Shown: positions 32,842 to 41,648, numbered from the stretch's first letter. The stretch is DNA of 56,859 nt from Methanolobus sp. (GCF_016278385.1 NZ_JADQBY010000011.1:1-56859); one strand, 5' to 3'. Numbers and translations: made by a program. Notes: a model not told the origin generated them from the letters alone.

Positions 32842-33582
32842 ATGAAAATGTCCTTATTTGGTATTATTTCTCCTGTTACCCTGCTGAAGGTCAGTTCATT
32901 AGATGAACTGATTTTTGTGTTTTTTCCGACCGTTATTGGTTATTTCAGTGGAATTTCAATATTCTTTCCCATTCCCCTAGGTTGGAAGTATCTTATCTTT
33001 GTAATTATTTTCATACCACTTTTTGTGATATTTATGTGGTGTAGGAAACGAAATTATGAACGAGCAATTGCTGAAGCTCTTGAAACAGGATATTTCATGA
33101 ACTTCATAGAGGGGACAGCTTCATTTATCAGCTCAAGAAAAATACAAAATAAATCTATAGTTATTAATTCTGCAGATGGTAAATCCATAACCGTAGACAG
33201 CGATAAAATCAATGTAAAAGTAATTCTGCCAGAATCCCTTTCAAAATTGAATGATACAATAGCAGTAGTAGAAGAATTGACTAATCGAGGTAGCCTCGAG
33301 AACGGTACGTGGATACTTTATGAGAAAAATATAGGTGAGAAGTTAACTATCTACGATTATCCTCGAACAATGACATCAATGGGTAAATATCTTAAAGACA
33401 TGCCAGGGAAATATGATGAGCTGAAATCCAAAACACTGCACAAGTATTTCAATGCAAGATTTAAAGATGACTGGGATACTGCAGCAGAAACAATTAGCAA
33501 AAACACCTTTATGATTATCAAAGTGCCTCCGAATTTTACAAAAGACGAACTTATGTCTCAACTAATTAAATTGGTGCCATAA
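32842..33582 (+). CDS. Two-helix membrane protein with a STING-like C-terminal domain (candidate)
   Basis: The protein has 246 residues. Two helices (about 22-44 and 47-66) are followed by a cytoplasmic domain of 175 residues. That domain has a long first helix ending GYFMNFIEG (83-91), a strand and turn VKVILPESL (125-133), a strand then YDYPRTMTSM (171-180) starting a helix, and a C-terminal strand FMIIKVPP. The order resembles the TM-STING effectors of CBASS, whose ligand-binding domain has a long N-F-containing helix, an IxxxxP strand and a D-x-P-x-T motif. No CD-NTase lies nearby. The assignment rests on pattern memory and needs a profile search; otherwise it is a membrane protein of unknown function. 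Confidence 0.4.
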   Translation: MKMSLFGIISPVTLLKVSSLDELIFVFFPTVIGYFSGISIFFPIPLGWKYLIFVIIFIPLFVIFMWCRKRNYERAIAEALETGYFMNFIEGTASFISSRKIQNKSIVINSADGKSITVDSDKINVKVILPESLSKLNDTIAVVEELTNRGSLENGTWILYEKNIGEKLTIYDYPRTMTSMGKYLKDMPGKYDELKSKTLHKYFNARFKDDWDTAAETISKNTFMIIKVPPNFTKDELMSQLIKLVP

Positions 33583-33660
33583 GAGTCTGATAATCTATCG
33601 TTTTTGGGCATCACAAATTACAAGTAATGATTTATTCTCGATTTTCTTTTTATTCCTTTT

Positions 33661-33754
33661 TAGTATGTAGATATCTTTATTTGAACAACAAATATAGCCT
33701 TGACAGGTACGTAAAGCTTCTATTTTTTATTTAATCGAGGATTTCTAAAGAGCC
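33661..33754. repeat. Decayed 94-bp MITE related to the IS remnant at 50769-51250
   Basis: The left part (TGTAGATATC ... ACAACAAATATAGCCTTGACA) aligns with the left end and interior at 50775-50812 (TGTAGAAATC ... ACAACAAGTATAACCTTGACA). The right part GAGGATTTCTAAAGAGCC (33737-33754) matches the right inverted repeat with one mismatch. The whole gene interior is missing. Confidence 0.6.
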
Positions 33755-33854
33755 CTATAGACCCTACTACTAAAATAGAATAAGGTATCTCTAATTAATA
33801 TTACGTTTATGGTCAAGTGACATACATTCTTTATCCCTCTGGATTCATAATCGT

Positions 33855-34493
33855 TTACTTTTCTAATTTTAATGTATTATAACCAATTAACCCCATCCAA
33901 ATCAATCCACTGAGAACTGCTAACCACTCTAAAAGTGGCATATGCACTCCCACTGTAGAAGCTAAAATAAAGAGGAAATTAATCATAATTGTTATTAAAG
34001 CATAGTACCAAACAAATTTAAGATAGTGTAGATGGGTCTTTAGTGCAATATTTGTGAGAATCATAAAAATGAAAAATAGGATAAAAAAGATTGATGCCCA
34101 AAAATAATGGATTGCACCATAATCTTCTGAAAATATGCCTACCATAATAAGAGCAAGCGCCATTAACAACCCACAAAATTGTGAAAAGAGAAGAATATTA
34201 TTTTGTTTACAACTAGGAGTCTTCCATTTTTCTAGGCCGATAGTTGATATTATAATGGCCATTCCTACAAAAATGCACCCAATATCAAAGTAAATATGCC
34301 CAGCTGGGTTTTTATTTGAACTTCCTAAATCGCTAATCCAATTATTAAATATTGAATATGATCCATTGTATAGCATTGATGAAGCAAGTGCACTCATGAA
34401 TGAAATAACGATGATTATAAAGCTCCCCATGCTAGTCAAAGGCATTTTTTTAGTATTCAAGAGTCTCATTAAGCATCCCATTCCATAAATCAT
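33855..34493 (-). CDS. Six-helix membrane protein (DUF998-like)
   Basis: The 212-residue protein has six hydrophobic segments. The motif NWISDLGSSNKNPAGHIYFDIGCI (residues about 49-72) is typical of DUF998 and related Frag1/DRAM-like proteins (S-D-L-G then N-P-A). An HYFWA motif follows in helix four. Three ATGs lie within the first nine codons; the first is used. Its function is not known in the family. Confidence 0.65.
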   Translation of the reverse strand: MIYGMGCLMRLLNTKKMPLTSMGSFIIIVISFMSALASSMLYNGSYSIFNNWISDLGSSNKNPAGHIYFDIGCIFVGMAIIISTIGLEKWKTPSCKQNNILLFSQFCGLLMALALIMVGIFSEDYGAIHYFWASIFFILFFIFMILTNIALKTHLHYLKFVWYYALITIMINFLFILASTVGVHMPLLEWLAVLSGLIWMGLIGYNTLKLEK

Positions 34494-34747
34494 ATAAAAC
34501 TCTTTTTTAGAGTCGTATTGACAATTCCAGCTTATCCCAAAAAGGTTCGACTTTTTTAATCAATCAATTATATCAGGGTATCATGAAAATATTTTAGGTT
34601 AGTATCCGAAGATATTAACGCTTAGTTATGTCGGTTTATCTTCACATAATTTGATTATTATAACTAAGTGAAACTATAAAAATGGCTAGGTGATGAAGAT
34701 TTAACAGAACCCTAAATCATTATATTCATGAAAGACATGTCTATGCC

Positions 34748-36199
34748 TTATGTATTCTTATTCAATGAAATCAGCTGGAAGAACAAGCTAAAGACAGGTA
34801 TCCCGTAAGTTATAATGCTTGGTATGGAAATTACATTACTTGATAGTATCGGCAAATATTCAGAGAAGTAGGGTATAAAAATCAATAGAAACAAAGGTAC
34901 GATACATGATATAAAGAGTTTCATAATAATTCCCATGTTGAGAGGTAATATGGGGAGTTTGTTATTACGCGTGTAAACCTGTTTTCTCCCCTCTAGCTCT
35001 ATTTGGATACTTTCAAAATCGGTTGAGCCAAGTTTTCCTGCCTCACTCAATAGTCTAGATTCCAATTCGTTAATCGAGTGTTCAATTTGATATAATAGTT
35101 CTTGTTTAATCTTCCTCCATTTACTCATTTGTTGATGTACTTTTTGTACAGGCCATATGAAAAATAGTACAAGTGGAAAAATACCTAATATGATAAATAA
35201 TAGTGAAAACTCGAAAACAAAGTAGTATGGCACAGGGTAATCACATTGAACTGTCGTAAGAGCTCCTAGAAGCAAACCGAAACTTAAATAAATTATCGGT
35301 ATATCGGCAATAATTAGGCTCCATAGGCACAGATTGCCTATGGGAGAGAGTCCACCTGCCATATCTGGATGTCCAAGTTTTGGTTCTATTTCGAATTCAT
35401 TCATCATTTTGGATATATATATAGAGGATATAAGCATCCTCCAAATCATAAGTCCAATAGCAAAAGAAATTAATGAAACTGGCAATTCATTTAACATGTG
35501 CCAATTATTCTGAATAAATGTTTGCCACGCTACCCTCTGATCCAAATTCATAAGTAAGTAACTAAATTCTCTTCCAAGTTCAGGGTTACGTAAAGTACTC
35601 AATGGATTCCAGAGAAACGTCAGCCCGAGAACAAATAAACCCATGCCATATTGTGGCCAGTGAGTTAACCACTTTTGCATATTTGACATAAACCCACTGA
35701 ATCTTTCTTCAACCGATACAAAACCTTTGATATTCATATCGTTTAGATTTAAACCCAAACTAAGGACCCAGACGATATTCTTTATAACTTTATTGTAAAT
35801 CCTTGAAATCCATTTATTATTTGAATCAGGAATAGAAACCCCTACAATAATCTTTCGATACCATAAGATACGAAAAGTTTCTGGTATTTTTTCTACAAAT
35901 TTGCGCTGAGTATAGAGACACAGGCCAGCTGAACAGTAACCAGATATAATTATTGGCAACCATTCATTAATATAACTCTCTTCTTCATATAATTCTATAT
36001 GTTGTGTAATAAAGATAAGGATTGCAATGAAAAAACAAAGACCTGGCAAACAGTACAGAATATATTTCAAAAGGGTGCTTTTGATGGGTTTCAAATCATC
36101 AAAAATTTCAGGCACTATTTTTCCACGTGGTGTATCTTCTTTATTATTCGGTCCCTTTTTGTCTTCAAACTTAACACCTCGGGCCCATATTATAGTCAT
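34748..36199 (-). CDS. Large membrane protein with HPDMAGGL motif
   Basis: The 483-residue protein has about eight membrane helices, a hydrophilic N-terminus and, between helices five and six, the conserved-looking motif HPDMAGGLSPIG. A basic coiled segment (KWRKIKQELLYQIEHSINELESRLL) precedes the last two helices. Proteins with an HPDxAGGL loop occur in bacteria and archaea without known function. With the STING-like and DUF998-like proteins it forms a three-gene membrane cluster in the mobile block, although the genes are not all on one strand. Confidence 0.55.
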   Translation of the reverse strand: MTIIWARGVKFEDKKGPNNKEDTPRGKIVPEIFDDLKPIKSTLLKYILYCLPGLCFFIAILIFITQHIELYEEESYINEWLPIIISGYCSAGLCLYTQRKFVEKIPETFRILWYRKIIVGVSIPDSNNKWISRIYNKVIKNIVWVLSLGLNLNDMNIKGFVSVEERFSGFMSNMQKWLTHWPQYGMGLFVLGLTFLWNPLSTLRNPELGREFSYLLMNLDQRVAWQTFIQNNWHMLNELPVSLISFAIGLMIWRMLISSIYISKMMNEFEIEPKLGHPDMAGGLSPIGNLCLWSLIIADIPIIYLSFGLLLGALTTVQCDYPVPYYFVFEFSLLFIILGIFPLVLFFIWPVQKVHQQMSKWRKIKQELLYQIEHSINELESRLLSEAGKLGSTDFESIQIELEGRKQVYTRNNKLPILPLNMGIIMKLFISCIVPLFLLIFIPYFSEYLPILSSNVISIPSIITYGIPVFSLFFQLISLNKNT

Positions 36200-36517
36200 T
36201 CTAAAATACCGTTTATATTTATTTAATCTTTGTATTTAAGGTAACGTATCTAAAATGCTGTAAAATATGATAGTTCTGTGTTTTATTAGGACAATTCCTA
36301 ATATTGGTAATGTTCCCATATCCTGTCATTCTGTCCATCTGATTATAACCGAAATTAATTTGAAGAACCTAGCAATAAATGTTTCTATTTTATTCAAGCA
36401 ATGTATATTAAACGTATATTATTTGGACCAGTATTATCCTTTTTAGAAATCTCAAAAGAACCCTATAGTGCTCTGTATGAGTGCCTTTATAACGCATTTT
36501 GGCAAACCAGCACTTTT

Positions 36518-36695
36518 CTTTTTACCCTGACCTGCCTTCTCTACAATGCCCTGTGTCGGGTTATTTCATCAGGTCAATACATAATTCATCTGCGTGAAAT
36601 TGCCCCTACCAAGAAGCTCTTCAGAATTCTGACAGTATCAGCAGCATGCAAGATGAAGGTCAGATAACAGGTCAGACAATCCACAACCCTGCCTG
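36518..36695 (+). repeat. Dispersed coding-tail repeat, copy C
   Basis: It contains TTTTTACCCTGACCTGCCTT, CCCTACCAAGAAGCTCTTCA, ATTCTGACAG and CAGACAATCCACAACCCTGCC, shared with copies A and B. The frame reads YIIHLREIAPTKKLFRILT before a stop. It lies at the start of the 1.45-kb gene-free stretch 36200-37654. Confidence 0.5.
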
Positions 36696-36745
36696 ACGTT
36701 TGCTATGCGATGTATTTTTTGGTATTTGATATTTTAGGAGAGGGG

Positions 36746-36811
36746 GTGACTGCGCTTCGGTGCACCGAGTCAAAGACTGTGCACGCTGAGGCGCAGCCGA
36801 AGCGCAGTCAC
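36746..36811. other. GC-rich nested stem-loop
   Basis: GTGACTGCGCTTCGG (36746-36760) and CCGAAGCGCAGTCAC (36797-36811) are perfect 15-bp inverted repeats. Inside, two GTGCAC palindromes (36760-36765, 36779-36784) enclose AGTC-AAA-GACT, so the whole can fold as a branched arm. The structure is far richer in GC than its surroundings. It lies upstream of the iterons and replication gene, in sequence with no open frame, and may be part of an origin, a transfer site or an RNA. Confidence 0.6.
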
Positions 36812-37433
36812 TAACATTACGTTGGGTTAAAAAGGGTGAGTAGCTTGATAATAATTAGTAATACTGCTCCGTTTTGGATATAAATCCAGTTTTAATAGCT
36901 TCATCCGCAGGTGCCTGCCTGTGTTTGGAGGTGGATTTGGATTGGATTTGGAAGCTAAATTATTGGATAATATAAAGGTCGGGACGTGTTATTGGGTCTA
37001 AAAACGCTAAAAGCCCCCTTCCAGTCCACGCGTCCTCGGAGAGTACGCTCCTTCTCAGCATACGAAGTAAGTAGGATAAATGTATAATACGTAGCGGGAA
37101 GCGTTATTGTACTGGCAGCGATACCAAAAACATATATGGTAGAACGACGGAATTATAATTTACAGGTTCGAGAGCAGCCTTCCTTTATAATGCGGTAAAA
37201 AATATTGTCTCTGCGAAATGTCAAAAAATGTATTCTTTCCATACTCGAACCTGCATGATTTTCAATAACCATCAACACTCAATGCCCTCAGAATGCCCGA
37301 CATTGAACGATTAAGAAGCAGTTAAGGTGTTTCTACCTTTGAAATCTAATAAAGCTTCCAATTATCAGCATCAATGTACCTTTTAATAAGCAACTCACAG
37401 GCAGGGACTGTGGATGAAGACGATTTTAAAGTA

Positions 37434-37632
37434 TTTCACTAAATTCACTGAATTCCCCGATTTCACCTATTCTCTCAAAGAATCAAAAATCATCTTAATA
37501 AAGATAATAAAAGTACGTATATGTATAGGATATAATTTATTACATTTAATTTATATTATTTGTTTGTTTATTATGCTTCTCTTTTGCAAGAGAACTGGTG
37601 AATTTGGTGAATCGAGTGAATCGAGTGAAAAT
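37434..37632. other. Two inverted iteron arrays, putative replication origin
   Basis: On the right, four 9-bp direct repeats GGTGAATTT, GGTGAATCG, AGTGAATCG and AGTGAAAAT run from 37597 to 37632. On the left, 37434-37467 holds four repeats of the same family on the opposite strand (GGTGAAATC, GGGGAATTC, AGTGAATTT, AGTGAAA). About 130 bases of AT-rich DNA separate them. The site adjoins the 3' end of the prim-pol gene. Repeats of this spacing next to a replication gene are typical of plasmid origins. Confidence 0.6.
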
Positions 37633-37654
37633 AAAAAAAGTGAGAAGATTGTAG

Positions 37655-39904
37655 TCACAACTTCTCAATTGCGGAATCTTTTTTGAGCACATAGTACTTT
37701 GCACCAGTTTTCTTCTCAGTATATTCTTCGATAACACCTGATTCTTTCAAAGTCGATATTACTCTATTAAAGTCATCGGACAATAGTTTGGAACTTTTGA
37801 GAAGCATAGAATGCTGGCAAGTCCCTCCTTTTCTCCTCAATACATTCACTACCTTTTCGACCTTATTGCGCTGTTCATCCTCCTGTAATTGCTCAAGAGT
37901 TTCTATGCATGTTGGGAAAAAGTACTCCTTAACAATCCTACAAGCTTCCTTCATGGTATCAAGAGTGATGGTGAAGTTTGGATGTGGTGCTTTTCCTATC
38001 TCGATAAGCATGCACAATTTAAGGATATGGTCGACATTGCGGCCCCATGCAGAAGCCATATCATCTTCGTTTAATTTGATGATTTTCTCCTGCATTTCCT
38101 TATCAACTTTATCGAGGTATTCCATAGCATCGGGGTTTACTTTGACACCAATCTCCTTTCTAATATTGCCAATTATTTCATATATGTGCCTGTAGGCTTT
38201 TGAGACATCTGCGTGTGCTTTGACATCTATTATTTCTTCGAGTGCAAGGGGCATTCGGTCTTTTTTGTATTGTGGATGACAATATAGATGCCGGAACCCA
38301 TACCCGGTTCTGAAATTGGCTACAGTCATGCATGAAGAATAATTATGACCTGTTGTACCGGAGAGGCGTGTGACATATGGATCTTTAACAACATCATCAT
38401 CCTTTTTGTCGTCATCTTTAGATTTCCGACTGCTGCTCGCAAGGGTCTTGCGTACAGATTGGCAATCATATATTGAATTCTCAAGCTCATATATTCCATC
38501 ATTGTAACTTTTGTTGTATTTCTGTAAGAGACCTACAACTTCATCTCGTACAAAATTAGATATTGGCTTTGATTGCAACAGGTTTAGGTATCCTTCTAAC
38601 GAATAGTCGTCATTGAAGAGCTTTTCTTCAGTGATCAATTCCCAGAAACTCTTTGCCTTGTTGATGGATGTACTTTTTCTGGAAATTGTAGATAGTCCAA
38701 ATAGCATGATGTACAGGTTTGGATATATCACTCCTTGCTTAAGCTTCAAACTGACTTTTTTCCTACATGCTGCTGAAAGCAACCACATAGCACACATTAT
38801 ATTGTAGTCTTCGTATGCATCAGTTATTCCACTCATGTAGCGACAGTACTTGCTTATAAAGTGGTCATCTGGTAGGTTAATTTCCAACTTTCGACTCCGT
38901 GACTTTGTACCCTTTGCACGTATGTCCTCAAGTGACATCGTATTCGTTTCACAAGAAGAGTTAGGTGGCAATGTCGTGGGCTTCTCACCGTCCTTGTGGA
39001 ATTGTGCGAGTACGGAGTCGGCCTTGATGGCTTCAGTTGTTGCAGGTGTTGGCTTGATATGACTGAGTTCAGTAAGCGACTGATTTTCATTGTAGTCTTC
39101 TTCAAAGGCCAGCATGCAGACCAAGAGCATTTCCTCGTGAGTTGCACCATTGACCTTCAATTCTGCCATCAAATGAAGCATCCGTTGCCGACTTTCCATC
39201 CCCCGGAATACTTTTAAATCGTGGTATTGGGGATGTTTGTCGTCGATGAATACAGCATTGAAGAAACCACTGAAGGTAGGCCTGCACTTATTCAATGTCA
39301 GCTTGAGCTTATTGAATGTTGCTAGTATCTGATTCAATCTCTCAATGACAAGCTCGGGTATTTCAGGCCTGTTTGCGATGTTACCTTCCATAACATATTG
39401 TTCACCTGATACGTGGACCGATGGTGCAAGTACTACATTGCCACCTTTAGATAACATATCAAAGCCAAGTGGCTTACAGTGCTTGAGCTTGAATTTGGGA
39501 TTGAACTTAAAGAATTCATGCCACCGACCAGATGTCCGACTTTGCTGTACAAAGTTTGATTTGTCAATACCACTTAAGATGGTATCCCAAATTCCTTTGA
39601 CATACCAGTCGATATCTATTACCATCAGGTTTGAGGCTAATCCGCACACAGCCCCGAGGTTGCAGTCTCTCTCGATTAAGTAGTCTTTGATTTCTGCATC
39701 GGTCATGGGTTCCGTCAGCTTTTGCCATCCTGGCTTGAGAGGTCTTTTGCCGGGGCTTGGGCCCCCAGCTGTTGGCGACGATAGCGGATGTGTGACGATA
39801 CCAGTTTCTCTGTAGAGTATTGCTGCATCAACAATTGGATTTGAGGGCATTAGATGCCCTCCCATTCCGTAATCAATGACTCTTTCAGTCTCAATTCTGC
39901 TCAT
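37655..39904 (-). CDS. Prim-pol / DUF3987 replication protein of an integrated replicon
   Basis: The 749-residue protein has an N-terminal primase-polymerase domain with the metal pair Asp97-x-Asp99 in VIDIDWY, preceded by KRPLKPGWQKLTEPMTDAEI and followed by RTSGRWHEFF. The central part resembles DUF3987 helicase-like proteins, with a degenerate P-loop GLSTISRKST (403-412) where the usual GK is RK. A winged helix (KVEKVVNVLRRKGGTCQHSM) closes it. Such proteins initiate replication of archaeal plasmids and viruses. An AAGGAGGTGAT ribosome site precedes the ATG, which overlaps the upstream gene. Confidence 0.8.
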   Translation of the reverse strand: MSRIETERVIDYGMGGHLMPSNPIVDAAILYRETGIVTHPLSSPTAGGPSPGKRPLKPGWQKLTEPMTDAEIKDYLIERDCNLGAVCGLASNLMVIDIDWYVKGIWDTILSGIDKSNFVQQSRTSGRWHEFFKFNPKFKLKHCKPLGFDMLSKGGNVVLAPSVHVSGEQYVMEGNIANRPEIPELVIERLNQILATFNKLKLTLNKCRPTFSGFFNAVFIDDKHPQYHDLKVFRGMESRQRMLHLMAELKVNGATHEEMLLVCMLAFEEDYNENQSLTELSHIKPTPATTEAIKADSVLAQFHKDGEKPTTLPPNSSCETNTMSLEDIRAKGTKSRSRKLEINLPDDHFISKYCRYMSGITDAYEDYNIMCAMWLLSAACRKKVSLKLKQGVIYPNLYIMLFGLSTISRKSTSINKAKSFWELITEEKLFNDDYSLEGYLNLLQSKPISNFVRDEVVGLLQKYNKSYNDGIYELENSIYDCQSVRKTLASSSRKSKDDDKKDDDVVKDPYVTRLSGTTGHNYSSCMTVANFRTGYGFRHLYCHPQYKKDRMPLALEEIIDVKAHADVSKAYRHIYEIIGNIRKEIGVKVNPDAMEYLDKVDKEMQEKIIKLNEDDMASAWGRNVDHILKLCMLIEIGKAPHPNFTITLDTMKEACRIVKEYFFPTCIETLEQLQEDEQRNKVEKVVNVLRRKGGTCQHSMLLKSSKLLSDDFNRVISTLKESGVIEEYTEKKTGAKYYVLKKDSAIEKL

Positions 39905-40176
39905 GCAATCACCTCCTTGTTCTGTGCAGCTTTCAACATTGCGTTAGCAGCTTTTATGATAGGCAAATCCCTGAAGTAGGTCTCAGAGGATTCTTCATTT
40001 GAGATGCCTTGAAGGGGTGCGATTGCTACCTTTGAGTTATCAGTCTTATCACCTGTGATTAGGTCAGAATACGGTGCAGAAAGGCTTATATGCTGGCAGG
40101 AGGACTCATGTATGCAGGTACATGGTTCAGCTATATGTTCCTTATAATAAGGGGAACGAGGGTCTGATGATTTCAT
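39901..40176 (-). CDS. Small protein upstream of the replication gene
   Basis: This 91-residue protein has cysteines in CTCIHESSC and otherwise polar sequence, with a helical end (PIIKAANAMLKAAQNK). It overlaps the prim-pol start by four bases and begins just before the end of the gene upstream, so it belongs to a four-gene operon. Family unknown; perhaps an accessory replication factor, from context only. Confidence 0.6.
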   Translation of the reverse strand: MKSSDPRSPYYKEHIAEPCTCIHESSCQHISLSAPYSDLITGDKTDNSKVAIAPLQGISNEESSETYFRDLPIIKAANAMLKAAQNKEVIA

Positions 40177-40177
40177 T

Positions 40178-40627
40178 TCAGACCCCCTTCTTTAGCTGAT
40201 CAAATTGTTCATAACACTTGAGTCTTTCTTCAAAGGCCCCACGTTCTTGATTTGTCAGTTTGTCACCGTAGTAATGTAACAGTGCTCTGATGTCTTCCTT
40301 ACCTAATATCGACGTTTCGAAGGACTTGTATACATCTTGAGAATCTGGTTCTGTTTCGACATATGTTTCGTTCAAAATGTATCCCACGATACGAGTGGAC
40401 ATTGTGATATCTTTTATATCAACGTTCTTCAATAGTTCAGCAATGCTGTCATTCTCATCTTTTTTATTAATCAATTTAATTAATACTGACAGATTATCAG
40501 TGGGACCTTGTGGATTTATTTTTATCTCACTGAATAGAACTATGGCCAGATTTCTTGTTGTTTCGGATGACCACATAAGGTCTAAGGGATCATCATATGA
40601 GTTTGAATTTATCTCAAATTCAGTCAT
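40178..40627 (-). CDS. Hypothetical protein in the replication operon
   Basis: The product has 149 residues from ATG 40627, which follows GGTGAT; a GTG lies three codons upstream. Mostly helical and acidic, with DPLDLMWSSETTRNLAIVLF and KLTNQERGAFEERLKCYEQF. No domain is recognised. It overlaps the gene before it by 8 bases and lies 1 base from the gene after it. Confidence 0.6.
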   Translation of the reverse strand: MTEFEINSNSYDDPLDLMWSSETTRNLAIVLFSEIKINPQGPTDNLSVLIKLINKKDENDSIAELLKNVDIKDITMSTRIVGYILNETYVETEPDSQDVYKSFETSILGKEDIRALLHYYGDKLTNQERGAFEERLKCYEQFDQLKKGV

Positions 40628-40820
40628 TATTATCACCTTCTCTTTTATATATTAATGTTGTGTGCGCATGTTCGTGCATATCATTTGCCTCCCCAGTTTT
40701 GAGTATACCGTTGGCTAATGCCCGTTTGGTTATGTCTGTGGAATCTTTCCACTTCGCTACGATGCTTGGATTTTCGGGGTCAATTTTGAGACCACCGGCT
40801 ATCTGTAATGTATTTTTCAT
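40620..40820 (-). CDS. Small hypothetical protein, first in the replication operon
   Basis: The product has 66 residues from ATG 40820, chosen for GGAG six bases upstream; a GTG at 40841 is in frame. It is polar, with ITKRALANGILKTGEAND and a histidine-rich MHEHAHTTLIY. An AT-rich TATA-like box (around 40862-40875) is placed to drive this operon. Function unknown. Confidence 0.55.
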   Translation of the reverse strand: MKNTLQIAGGLKIDPENPSIVAKWKDSTDITKRALANGILKTGEANDMHEHAHTTLIYKREGDNND

Positions 40821-40984
40821 ATTGTGCTCCGAATGAGCCACACCAACAAATCAAAAGAAGCCTTTAAATATAATCTGCAACATAAATACAATTGTTCAAT
40901 CTTGTTTCATGCGCAGGCGACTTCGTTTGCTTTGCGTGTGATTCATTTATCTTTTGTGTTTATAATCGGTACTTGAGATCAGTT

Positions 40985-41110
40985 TCAGATGTCGAAACCT
41001 TTCTGTCTTGCAATCTCGACAACAGTTTTACCTGTTCGTTCTGATTCGTTAATTATTTCTTTATAGCGCCTTTGCGCTTCTCCTTCTATATATTTGTCCA
41101 GTTCACTCAT
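40985..41110 (-). CDS. Small helical protein (41 aa)
   Basis: The frame encodes MSELDKYIEGEAQRRYKEII followed by NESERTGKTVVEIARQKGFDI. A clear GGAGG sits five bases before the ATG. It follows the RHH gene on the same strand after 42 bases, so the two are probably one transcript. Too short to assign to a family. Confidence 0.55.
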   Translation of the reverse strand: MSELDKYIEGEAQRRYKEIINESERTGKTVVEIARQKGFDI

Positions 41111-41152
41111 GTTCCTCCATGAGTCGTTGAGGGCTTTCTTGGAGGGATTTAT

Positions 41153-41287
41153 TTATTGTGGGGGTGTATTCTTCATCTGTTCGTGCAGTAGTTCACTTAT
41201 GAATTTGGAACGATTGTGTCTACCACGGGCATTTTCAAGCCATTCAAATATTTCTGGTTCAAATGCTATAGAACGTGCATATCTCAT
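41153..41287 (-). CDS. Ribbon-helix-helix (CopG-like) regulator (44 aa)
   Basis: The frame encodes MRYARSIAFEPEIFEWLENA, then RGRHNRSKFISELLHEQM. A basic strand followed by two helices with S-K-F-I-S-E-L is the RHH fold. GAGGTGA lies seven bases before the ATG. Such proteins are common repressors in plasmids, and tandem direct repeats near its promoter (41350-41369) may be its operator. Confidence 0.65.
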   Translation of the reverse strand: MRYARSIAFEPEIFEWLENARGRHNRSKFISELLHEQMKNTPPQ

Positions 41288-41340
41288 GATTTTTATTTCA
41301 CCTCTTTTATTGTGATTATAAGACATTAATACCTTTTAGT

Positions 41341-41369
41341 ATATAAACATGTGGTCAAATGTAGTCAAA
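41341..41369 (-). promoter_or_regulatory. Candidate promoter and operator of the RHH gene
   Basis: TGTGGTCAAA and TGTAGTCAAA stand in direct tandem (41350-41359 and 41360-41369) beside a TATA-like ATATAAA (41341-41347), about 55 bases upstream of the RHH start. Two half-site repeats next to a promoter suit an autoregulating RHH dimer pair. The rest of 41370-41648 shows no gene. Confidence 0.35.
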
Positions 41370-41648
41370 AAATCAGCACCTAGCGGAATCATCTAACATT
41401 TTTTTCTATTAACTTTGGTATATATCCAAATTGTATAGGGTACGAAGATTTTGTCTTTCAAATGTGGTAAAACAGGAAGAAGAGAAGTTACGCTAATTAA
41501 TGGTTTTTTTTATATCAGATGACCGAATTAACAGTTAAGGCCTATATTTTCGAGTAGCTGCGAAACTTTAATATTTATTTAATATTTATCTAATGTTTTC
41601 ATAGTCTCCAAACTCAACACACACTTTGATTAAAAATAAAATTTAGAG

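Noticed and set aside
36401-36667. 88-codon frame overlapping the coding-tail repeat copy C
   Set aside because: Only the last part resembles the other copies, and those are broken by stops; the N-terminal part has no support.
37414-37686. 90-codon plus-strand frame starting at 37414
   Set aside because: Its ends are made of the iteron arrays, its middle is low-complexity AT-rich sequence, and it has no ribosome site; it reads as an origin region, not a gene.
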